Source of the DNA: DASVEG01 sp035540495
Lineage (GTDB): Bacteria; Actinomycetota; Acidimicrobiia; Acidimicrobiales; CADCTF01
Direction: 5' to 3'
Assembly: GCA_035540495.1 (NCBI GenBank)
Contig: DATLGL010000017.1
Coordinates: 124,001-188,000, forward strand
DNA: 64,000 nt
Part shown: positions 1-7,029 of the stretch, piece by piece
How positions within the stretch are numbered: position 1 is the stretch's first letter
Layout of the letters: each line of letters opens with the position of its first letter
Notes under the pieces: model-generated
Told to the model about the DNA's origin: nothing
The model's database searches: none
What the model saw: only the letters and a program-made list of their open reading frames with translations
Translations under genes and position numbers: made by a program

Positions 1-52
1 CGTCGGGGACGGCGAGCAGGCGGGGCTCCGCAGGCGAACCGGGCCGGACCAG

Positions 53-820
53 ATGCGTGTTCGAGCGGCGACGTCGCTCCCGCGCCTGCTCCCGGAGCCC
101 GCCATCCTGATCCGTGACCTTCACCTCGCCGCAGCAAGCGATCTCTCCAGCTCGGAGGCGGCGGCGCTCGTCGATCGCTACGGCGGGCTGGCCCGTTCGC
201 TGGCCCTCCGTATGGCGCGATCTCAGCACGAGGTCGACGACCTGGTGCAGGTGGCGATGTTCGGCCTGCTCCAAGCGTTGCGTCGCTTCGATCCGGATCG
301 CGGCTTCGAGTTCTCGACGTTCGCCCACGCCACGATCAGCGGCGAGCTGAAGCGGTATCGCCGGCGCACCGGCTGGTCGATGCGCGTGCCCCGCCGCCTC
401 CAGGAGGGATACCTGCGAATGGCGGCCGCCTCGGAGGAGCTGTCGCGCGAGCTGCATCGTGAGCCGACCGTGGGAGAGCTCGCGGAGCGGGCCTCGGTGA
501 CCATCGAGGAGGCCCTCGAGCTGCTCGAGCTGCGCGACGCCCAGCGGGTGCTGTCGCTCGACGCGCCGGTTGCCGACGACGACGGTGGTGCGCGGGAGGT
601 CGCGTCGACCGACGAGGGGTTCGGCGCTATCGAGCTCAGCGACCTGGTGGCGGATCTCCTCGATCACCTGGGCGAGCGGGAGCGGGAGATTGTGCGCATG
701 CGGTTCTTCGAGAATCGGACCCAGCGCGAGATCGCCGACGCCATCGGGCTGAGCCAGATGCACGTGTCTCGGCTGCTCCGATCGTCGCTGGAGAAGCTGC
801 GAGCGTTCGCCGCCGTGTGA
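53..820 (+). CDS. RNA polymerase sigma factor, SigB/SigF/SigG type
   Basis: Alternative sigma factor of the stress/sporulation (SigB/F/G) branch of the sigma-70 family, which directs RNA polymerase to a stress regulon. At about 255 aa it has the usual length. Region 2 is clear (DLVQVAMFGLLQALRRFDP, then FEFSTFAHATISGELKR), region 3 includes the REPTVGELAERA helix, and region 4 carries the C-terminal helix-turn-helix (QREIADAIGLSQMHVSRLL). The ATG at 53 gives an N-terminal extension of about 35 residues before the conserved core, so a later start is possible. It overlaps the following helicase gene by 4 bases (GTGA), implying translational coupling. Factors of this branch are usually controlled by anti-sigma partner switching; a HATPase/PP2C pair lies at 5689-9494, but any link is inference. 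Confidence 0.9.
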   Translation: MRVRAATSLPRLLPEPAILIRDLHLAAASDLSSSEAAALVDRYGGLARSLALRMARSQHEVDDLVQVAMFGLLQALRRFDPDRGFEFSTFAHATISGELKRYRRRTGWSMRVPRRLQEGYLRMAAASEELSRELHREPTVGELAERASVTIEEALELLELRDAQRVLSLDAPVADDDGGAREVASTDEGFGAIELSDLVADLLDHLGEREREIVRMRFFENRTQREIADAIGLSQMHVSRLLRSSLEKLRAFAAV

Positions 821-2523
821 ACATCGGTTCGCCCACGGGTGCGCTGCCATCGGGCATCATCGACTCCCTCGCTGGGCTACCGCTGGGACCGTTCCTCCAC
901 CTGATGTCGCGCTCCGTCACACTCCGTCCCTGGCAGAAGGCCGCGCTCGAGCGGCTCTCGTCGTCGACGTCCCCCGACTTCCTCGCTGTCGCCACACCTG
1001 GCGCGGGGAAGACGACCTTCGCCCTCACCGCCGCGCGCACGGCGCTCGCCGCCGGCACGGCCGCCCGCGTCGTCGTCGTGGTGCCGACGGCGCACCTCAA
1101 GCGGCAGTGGGCCGAGGCGGCACTGCGATTCGACCTCCACCTCGATCCCGGGTGGGCCGCCAGTGACGGACGGCTTCCGCACGACATGCACGGCATCGTC
1201 ACCACGTACCAGCAGGTGGCGACGTCGGCCGGCGCCCTGCGGACGCTGACCGCTCGTTCGTTCGTCATCTTCGACGAGGTCCACCACGCGGCGGACGAGC
1301 GGGCATGGGGAGACGCCGTCCGTACTGCGTTCGAGGGTGCGGCGCGCCGGCTGTCGTTGTCGGGCACGCCCTTCCGGTCCGACACCGCGCCGATCCCGTT
1401 CGTCCGCTACGACGACGAGGAAGCCCGTCCGGACTTCGAGTACGGATATGCCGACGCGCTCGTCGACGGCGGCGTCGTCCGGCCCGTGTACTTCCCCCGA
1501 CTCGACGGGCACATGGAGTGGACGGCGCCCGACGGCTCACTGCGATCGCACACGTTCGACGACGCCCTCGACCACGCCGCCGCGAACCAGCGTCTGCGCA
1601 CCGCGCTGTCGCTCGAGGGCGAGTGGCTTCCCCACGTGCTCCACCAGGCCCACACGCGCCTGATGGAGATCCGCCGCCACGCTCCAGACGCCGGCGGTCT
1701 CGTGATCGCGATGGACCAGGAGCACGCGGGGGGGATCGCCGACCTGTTCCACCGGAGGTTCGGGATCCGGGCCGTCGTGGCGACGTCGGACGATCCCGAG
1801 GCGTCATCCCGCATCTCGTCCTTCTCGGGGAGCGACGCGCCGTGGCTGGTCGCGGTGCGGATGGTGTCCGAGGGCGTCGACATCCCGCGCCTGCGGGTCG
1901 GCGTCTTCGCGACGACGACGACCACCGAGCTGTTCTTCCGTCAGGCGGTCGGCCGGCTCGTTCGTTGGGTGCGAGGGAGCGGGAAGCAGCACGCGTTCCT
2001 GTTCATCCCCGACGACCCGCGCCTCCGAGCCCGCGCGTTCCGCATCTCGGAGCAGCGCCGGCACTCGCTGCGGAAGGAGTCGGAACGGGAGCCCGTCGGT
2101 GCGCCGGTGCGGGAGGAGCAGCAGGAGCTCGGCGACGCCGAGCAGCTCTCGCTGTTCGCACCGCTGTCGGCGACGCCGCTCGGGGATGTCGACGAGCCGC
2201 TCGCGTTCTGGGAGCACGAGCCGGAGCCGCGCGAGCCGCACGACGACGCGGGGCTCGTCATCGACCTTCCGCCGCTGCCCGGCGACCTCGCCATCCCCAC
2301 CGACGGCGCGACCACGCTGATGCGGCGCGATCAGAAGAAGCGCCTCCGGGAAGCGAACGCCGAGTGGGCCCGCCTCATCTCGCGCCGGACGAACATGACC
2401 CATGCGCAGGTGAACGCCGAGTTGAACCGGATGGTCGGGCTGCGGAAGATCACCGAGGCGACGACCGAGCAGCTCGAGCGGCGGCTGCGGGCGGCCGAGA
2501 AGTGGTTGGCGTCGAGCACCTGA
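817..2523 (+). CDS. SF2 DEAD/DEAH-box helicase
   Basis: Superfamily 2 helicase/ATPase of about 568 aa. Visible motifs are Walker A TPGAGKTT (residues 60-67), Walker B DEVH (153-156), motif III SGTPFRSD, and motif VI QAVGRLVR. It therefore has both RecA-like domains, as in the type III restriction/UvrB-like helicase family. The tail after about residue 400 is acidic and proline-rich, with a charged helical end and no obvious nuclease domain. The GTG start overlaps the sigma-factor stop in GTGA, so the two proteins are probably co-translated. A nucleic-acid remodelling role is secure; the specific process is unknown. Coupling a helicase to an alternative sigma factor is common in related actinobacteria by my recollection, but I cannot verify this here. 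Confidence 0.85.
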   Translation: MNIGSPTGALPSGIIDSLAGLPLGPFLHLMSRSVTLRPWQKAALERLSSSTSPDFLAVATPGAGKTTFALTAARTALAAGTAARVVVVVPTAHLKRQWAEAALRFDLHLDPGWAASDGRLPHDMHGIVTTYQQVATSAGALRTLTARSFVIFDEVHHAADERAWGDAVRTAFEGAARRLSLSGTPFRSDTAPIPFVRYDDEEARPDFEYGYADALVDGGVVRPVYFPRLDGHMEWTAPDGSLRSHTFDDALDHAAANQRLRTALSLEGEWLPHVLHQAHTRLMEIRRHAPDAGGLVIAMDQEHAGGIADLFHRRFGIRAVVATSDDPEASSRISSFSGSDAPWLVAVRMVSEGVDIPRLRVGVFATTTTTELFFRQAVGRLVRWVRGSGKQHAFLFIPDDPRLRARAFRISEQRRHSLRKESEREPVGAPVREEQQELGDAEQLSLFAPLSATPLGDVDEPLAFWEHEPEPREPHDDAGLVIDLPPLPGDLAIPTDGATTLMRRDQKKRLREANAEWARLISRRTNMTHAQVNAELNRMVGLRKITEATTEQLERRLRAAEKWLASST

Positions 2524-2549
2524 CGTCAGATGTGACAGGTTGACGGGCA

Positions 2550-3905
2550 GTGGTCGCCCCCACCCACGAGCCGCGCCGGTCACCGATCCGGCACCCTGCG
2601 CGGCTGATCACGACCGCGTTCGCGGTGGCGGTCTTCGCCGGCACGGCGCTGCTGATGATCCCGGCGTCGACCGAGGATCCCGGCGGGGCAGGGCTGCTCG
2701 ACGCCTTCTTCACCGCAACGTCGGCTGTCACCGTGACCGGCCACATCACCGTCGACACACCAGCGTTCTGGTCGACGTTCGGCGAGGCTGTCATCCTCGT
2801 GCTGATCCAGCTGGGCGGCATCGGGATCATGACGCTCGCTGCACTCATCCTCGTCGGCATCTCGGGTCGGATCGGCCTCCGACAGCGGCTCATCGCGCAG
2901 CACGAGGTCGGCGTGCTGACCCTGGGTGAGGTGCGCGGGGTCGTGCGACGGGTGCTCGTGCTCTCGGCGTCGGTGGAGGCGGCCGCGGCGGTCGTCCTGT
3001 CGCTGTGGTTCCTCGTCCGCTACGACGAACCGCTGCTTCGAGCCGGCTGGCTCGGGCTGTTCCACGCGGTGTCCGCGTTCAACAACGCAGGCTTCGCGCT
3101 CTTCAGCGACTCCCTCATCGGGTTCGTGAGCGACCCAGTGGTCAACGTGGTGGTGATGGTCGCCATCACCATCGGCGGGCTCGGCGTCCCCGTCCTCGGC
3201 GAGTTGACGCGCGACCGGCTGCACTGGACGAGGTGGTCGCTCCACACGAAGCTCGTGCTGGTGACGTCGGCGGGGCTCGTGCTCGTGGGCTGGATCGTGA
3301 TCTGCCTCTTCGAGTGGACGAACGACGCCACGATGGGTCCACTGTCGACGCCGGAGAGCCTGCTGGCCGGGCTGTTCCAGTCGGTGACGCCGCGCACTGC
3401 GGGCTTCAACACGATCGACTTCGGGGGTGTTCGCGAAGCCACGATGCTGTTCACGTCGGCGCTGATGTTCATCGGCGCGGCCCCCGCGTCGACGGGCGGT
3501 GGGATCAAGGTGACGACGTTCGCGATGCTCGGTTTCGTGATCCTCTCGGAGATGAGGGGCGACGACGACGTCAACCTGTTCCAGCGCCGCATCCCGTCCG
3601 TCGCGCAGCGACAGGGTCTCGCGATAGCCCTCATCGGCGTCGGCGTCGTGTTCGCCACCACGCTGGCCTTGGTGGAGATCACCGGCTTCGAGCTCGGACC
3701 GACGTTGTTCGAGGTGACGAGCGCGTTCGGCACCGTCGGCCTCTCCACCGGCATCACCGCCGACCTGCCCGTGCTGGGCAAGCTGCTTCTGACCGTGCTC
3801 ATGTTCGCTGGACGCGTTGGTCCGCTGACCGTCGGCACCGCGCTCGCGGTGCGGTCTCGCGACCAGCGGTTCCGACTTCCCGAGGAGCGTCCTCTCATTG
3901 GCTGA
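2550..3905 (+). CDS. trkH: Trk/Ktr potassium transporter membrane subunit
   Basis: Potassium-translocating subunit of a Trk/Ktr system in the cytoplasmic membrane. The 451 aa protein has four repeated M1-P-M2 units whose pore loops can be read: VTVTGH near residue 60, FNNAGF near 177, TPRTAGFNT near 290, and FGTVGLS near 397. Each keeps the selectivity-filter glycine. The first filter ends in GH rather than the commoner GL. The GTG start at 2550 places the first membrane helix about 20 residues in. The next gene encodes the RCK regulatory subunit and starts inside this gene's last codons (8-base overlap), so the two form a functional pair. It lies downstream of the sigma factor and helicase on the same strand and may be co-transcribed. 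Confidence 0.93.
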   Translation: MVAPTHEPRRSPIRHPARLITTAFAVAVFAGTALLMIPASTEDPGGAGLLDAFFTATSAVTVTGHITVDTPAFWSTFGEAVILVLIQLGGIGIMTLAALILVGISGRIGLRQRLIAQHEVGVLTLGEVRGVVRRVLVLSASVEAAAAVVLSLWFLVRYDEPLLRAGWLGLFHAVSAFNNAGFALFSDSLIGFVSDPVVNVVVMVAITIGGLGVPVLGELTRDRLHWTRWSLHTKLVLVTSAGLVLVGWIVICLFEWTNDATMGPLSTPESLLAGLFQSVTPRTAGFNTIDFGGVREATMLFTSALMFIGAAPASTGGGIKVTTFAMLGFVILSEMRGDDDVNLFQRRIPSVAQRQGLAIALIGVGVVFATTLALVEITGFELGPTLFEVTSAFGTVGLSTGITADLPVLGKLLLTVLMFAGRVGPLTVGTALAVRSRDQRFRLPEERPLIG

Positions 3906-4587
3906 TCGCCGCCGTCGCCGCCGTCCCGCTCGCGCCGAGCCGGGATCCGTCATCGTCATCGGGCTCGGCCGGTTCGGTACGTCGCTCGCGCTCACACTCG
4001 AGACGTTGGGCAGCGAGGTGCTCGGCGTCGATGCGCGGGCGGAGCGCATCGCCGACCTGCGCGACCAGCTGAGCCACGTCGCCGAGGCCGACACCACCGA
4101 CGTGCGCGCGCTCGAACAGCTGGGCGCTGCGGAGTTCGACCGCGCCGTCGTCGCCATCGGAACAGACATGGAGGCGTCGATCCTCACGACGGCGGCGCTC
4201 GTCGACCTCGGCATCCGGGACATCTGGGCGAAGTCGATGACCCAGCCCCACGCGCGCATCCTCGAGCGGGTCGGCGCTCACCACGTGGTGTTCCCCGAGG
4301 CCCAGATGGGGGAGCGGGTCGCGCACCTCGTCGCTGGACGCGTTCTCGACTTCCTCCCTCTCGACACGGGCTTCGCGCTCGTGGAGGCGACAGCGCCCGA
4401 GTCGATGACCGGCCGCTCGCTCGGCGAGATCGGCGTGCGGGCGAAGTACGGGGTGACCGTGGTGTGCGTGAAACCGGCGGGCGGGCGCTTCACCTACGCG
4501 ACGCCCGAGACGGTGCTCGGGCCCGGCGATCTCATCGTGGTCGCGGGCGAGACCGCCGACGCCGAGGCCTTCGCCGGACTCGACTGA
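3898..4587 (+). CDS. trkA: Trk/Ktr potassium uptake regulatory (RCK) subunit
   Basis: Cytosolic gating ring subunit that binds nucleotide and controls the TrkH pore. The 229 aa protein has an RCK_N Rossmann domain (VIVIGLGRFGTSLA near residues 18-31, with acidic D at the end of strand 2, GVDAR) and a C-terminal RCK_C/TrkA-C domain (about 145-225, ending in LGPGDLIVVAGE). The single RCK unit is the KtrA-like size; two-unit TrkA proteins are about twice as long. The start is TTG at 3898, inside the end of trkH, indicating translational coupling. The N-terminus is unusually arginine-rich (MADRRRRRRPAR). The last codon precedes a likely separate promoter for the Rieske gene. Confidence 0.92.
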   Translation: MADRRRRRRPARAEPGSVIVIGLGRFGTSLALTLETLGSEVLGVDARAERIADLRDQLSHVAEADTTDVRALEQLGAAEFDRAVVAIGTDMEASILTTAALVDLGIRDIWAKSMTQPHARILERVGAHHVVFPEAQMGERVAHLVAGRVLDFLPLDTGFALVEATAPESMTGRSLGEIGVRAKYGVTVVCVKPAGGRFTYATPETVLGPGDLIVVAGETADAEAFAGLD

Positions 4588-4598
4588 GCGTGGCGTCG

Positions 4599-4604
4599 TA
4601 GCGT
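4599..4604 (+). promoter_or_regulatory. Candidate -10 element for a leaderless Rieske oxygenase mRNA
   Basis: TAGCGT matches the actinobacterial -10 pattern TANNNT and ends 8 bases before the GTG at 4613. The initiating nucleotide would then coincide with the start codon. No good -35 hexamer is seen and no Shine-Dalgarno sequence precedes the gene. Confidence 0.45.
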
Positions 4605-4612
4605 TCGCCCTC

Positions 4613-5692
4613 GTGAAGCCCGAACCCGACGCCGATCGCAGTCGTTATTCGGTCGCCTTCCCGCCCGGCTGGTACCCGCTGTCGCCGGTCGACCGGCTCG
4701 GCAGGCGACCGGTCGCGGTGACGCTGATGGACACGCCGCTCGCGGTGTTCCGCGCCGGCGCCGGCGTCGCCGCGGTCGTCGACCGGTGCCCGCATCGGAA
4801 CGTCCCGCTCACGATCGGGCGGGTGACGCCGCAGGGCGTCCTCGAGTGCGGCTACCACGGCTGGTGCTTCGACGGCGAGGGGCGGTGCGTCGCCGTGCCG
4901 GGCCTCGGCGCGGCAGGTCCGGACGTCGAGGCTCGCGCGGTCACTGCGTACCGAGCCGTCGAGCAGGACGGGTTCGTGTGGGCGTGGTCGGACCCTTCCA
5001 CCGAACCGGTGGGACAGCCGCTCGCGCTTCCGGTCGTGGAGGGGCGGAGCTCCGGCCCCGGCTCCGGCTCCGGAGAGGCGATCTTCTCCTACGACCTCGA
5101 ATGCACGATGCACGCGGCCCTCGAGAACGCGCTCGACGTTCCGCACACGGCCTTCCTCCATCGGGGGATCTTCCGCGGTGGCGATGCGCGCGAGATCACC
5201 GCGGTGCGACGGCCGATCGAAGGGGGTGTCGAGGTGCAGTACCTCGGCGAGCCCGTCGGCCTCGGGCGGCTGCGCGGCCCGCAGGGTGGCGAGCTCGTCT
5301 TCGACCACTGGGACCGCTTCCTCCTGCCGTGCGTCGCCCAGATCGAGTACGCCGTGGCGGGATGGCTGCGGATCGTCAACACGATCCTGCACCTCCCGCT
5401 CGGCCCGTTCCGGACGCGAGCGTGGTTCGTCGTCCGCTACTGGACGCGACTGCCCGCCGCAGTCGTGAAGCCGATCGTGCTCGCTCGGGGTCGCCAGATC
5501 CTGAGCCAGGACGCGAAGGTCCTCGCGCGCCAGAACGAGACGATCCAGCGCTTCGGGGGCGAGCGCTTCACGTCGACGGAGCTCGATCTCATGGGCAACG
5601 CCATCCGCCGGTTGCTCCGTGCGGCCGAGAGCGGGCGAGCCGACGGCGCGGTGCCCGATGTAGCGGAGCGTTCGGTGGTGCTGTCGATCTAG
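4613..5692 (+). CDS. Rieske [2Fe-2S] aromatic ring-hydroxylating oxygenase, alpha-subunit-like
   Basis: Rieske non-heme iron oxygenase of about 359 aa that would hydroxylate or demethylate an unidentified substrate. The Rieske cluster ligands are C59-P-H61 and C79-G-Y-H82. The mononuclear iron site is seen further on in ENALDVPHTAFLHRG, giving the D-x2-H-x4-H arrangement. Overall shape resembles the single-component pheophorbide a oxygenase / vanillate demethylase group rather than alpha-beta dioxygenases. No reductase or ferredoxin gene is adjacent. Start GTG 4613 is supported by the -10-like hexamer 8 bases upstream. The 3' end overlaps the convergent HATPase-PAS gene by 4 bases. Confidence 0.85.
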   Translation: MKPEPDADRSRYSVAFPPGWYPLSPVDRLGRRPVAVTLMDTPLAVFRAGAGVAAVVDRCPHRNVPLTIGRVTPQGVLECGYHGWCFDGEGRCVAVPGLGAAGPDVEARAVTAYRAVEQDGFVWAWSDPSTEPVGQPLALPVVEGRSSGPGSGSGEAIFSYDLECTMHAALENALDVPHTAFLHRGIFRGGDAREITAVRRPIEGGVEVQYLGEPVGLGRLRGPQGGELVFDHWDRFLLPCVAQIEYAVAGWLRIVNTILHLPLGPFRTRAWFVVRYWTRLPAAVVKPIVLARGRQILSQDAKVLARQNETIQRFGGERFTSTELDLMGNAIRRLLRAAESGRADGAVPDVAERSVVLSI

Positions 5693-7029
5693 CCGCCTGG
5701 CTCCATGGTGGCGATGAACAGCACCCCGCTATCGCCCGCCGCCGTCTCGATCCGCAGCGTCACATCGACCTCACGCCCATCGCGTGTGAACAACGGGAGC
5801 TGGAGGCTCTGGCCGAGCACCTTGCGCTCGCCGGTGCTGAGGAACCTCGTGAACCCGGCGACGTGCGCCTCGCGGAAGCGCGGCGGCACCAGCGTGACGA
5901 CCCGCCGGCCGACGAGCTCGTCGACGTCCCAGCCCACGAGGCGCGCCAGCTCGTCGTTCGCGGCGACGATGCGGTTCGCGGAGTCGACAGCCACAGCGGG
6001 GCACCCGGCACCGGTGACGGCCTCCTCGTCCCACTCGACGGACTCGCCCTGTCGCTCGCGAACCTCGGTCTCGAAGTGCGCACGCGCAGTCCCCGGCCAC
6101 GGCGCGGACGGAGCGCCGCTGATCTGGGCGATCACCTGCTCGCAGGCCCAGTCGCGGACCGCGACGACCTCGGGTAACGCCGGTTGGACGAGCAGAAGCC
6201 CGCGCGCCGCGAGGTCTTCCGCGATGTCGAGCACGTCTTGCATCGTGGAGAACAGCGGCGCCGAATCGGCTGCGACGCCGAGCTCCAGGTCGACGTCGTC
6301 GGGCACGACCGCCGCGTCGCGGCCTACCACGGGGAAGATCCGCAGATCGCTGCACGCGAACTCGCGGTCGAGAAGCTCGACGAGAGACTCCGAGATCGTG
6401 CTCCGCGCCCGGTCGGTGCCTGCGAGATCGAGGTCGAGACCCTGGTGCCTCGCCACGTAGTACCCGAGGTCGCGGACGATCGCGTCGTGGTGCTCCCGTG
6501 CCGCGAGCCACAGTCGTACGGGCATGTCACGAAGCACCACGTCGACGACATCGCCAGATGACGCGACCGCGTCGTCCCACCCGTCGTCGTCCCATGCGGC
6601 CAGGAGGTCGTCGACCGTCAGATCGGCCGTCGACTCGCCCTCTTCGTCGCCGACGCAGAACCAGACCACCTTCCCGGACTCGCCCACCCGCTCCACGCCG
6701 GAAGCCTGGGTGACCGCGGCGACGAGGGCCATGCCGCGACCGGTGAGCGCCTCCTCGCCGTAGTTGCGAGCGACCGGCATCGCAGGGTTGAAGTCCCTGA
6801 CCTCGACGCGTGCTGCCACGTGCGTCACCTTGACGTGCACGTCGATCTCGGTGTGCGCGTGCAGCACGGCGTTCGTCACGATCTCGCTCAGCGCGAGCTC
6901 CGCATCGGAGAGCCAGCGTTCGCGGCCGGCAAGCTCGAGCGCCTCCCGGAGGATCCGCCTCGCCTCGCGCGTGCTCTCTGGCGCCGGTGCGAGCCGCACA
7001 CGACGTTCGGCGACCGGTGTGTCGTTCAC
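5689..7029 (-). CDS. HATPase (anti-sigma-type) protein with C-terminal PAS domain
   Basis: A 446 aa protein with an N-terminal GHKL ATPase domain of the RsbW/SpoIIAB type (residues about 10-130: LSEIVTNAVLHAH as N box, GRGMALVAAVT as G box). A poorly characterised mostly helical middle (about 145-320) follows, and a PAS domain lies at the C-terminus (about 330-440, DSANRIVAANDELARLVGW). Such ATPase domains phosphorylate STAS anti-anti-sigma factors or bind sigma factors. The GTG start at 7029 overlaps the upstream phosphatase stop (GTGA), so kinase-like and phosphatase proteins are made together, as expected for a partner-switching module. An in-frame ORF extends upstream of 7029, but its sequence is Arg-rich shadow of the phosphatase gene. 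The sensor ligand is unknown. Confidence 0.8.
   Translation of the reverse strand: MNDTPVAERRVRLAPAPESTREARRILREALELAGRERWLSDAELALSEIVTNAVLHAHTEIDVHVKVTHVAARVEVRDFNPAMPVARNYGEEALTGRGMALVAAVTQASGVERVGESGKVVWFCVGDEEGESTADLTVDDLLAAWDDDGWDDAVASSGDVVDVVLRDMPVRLWLAAREHHDAIVRDLGYYVARHQGLDLDLAGTDRARSTISESLVELLDREFACSDLRIFPVVGRDAAVVPDDVDLELGVAADSAPLFSTMQDVLDIAEDLAARGLLLVQPALPEVVAVRDWACEQVIAQISGAPSAPWPGTARAHFETEVRERQGESVEWDEEAVTGAGCPAVAVDSANRIVAANDELARLVGWDVDELVGRRVVTLVPPRFREAHVAGFTRFLSTGERKVLGQSLQLPLFTRDGREVDVTLRIETAAGDSGVLFIATMEPGG

Noticed and set aside
1..52. Partial gene at the left edge
   Set aside because: No frame with coding character or stop that can be assigned in 52 bases.
2520..2529. Palindrome CTGACGTCAG after the helicase gene
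   Set aside because: It overlaps the stop codon and is only 10 bases; nothing else ties it to regulation of trkH.
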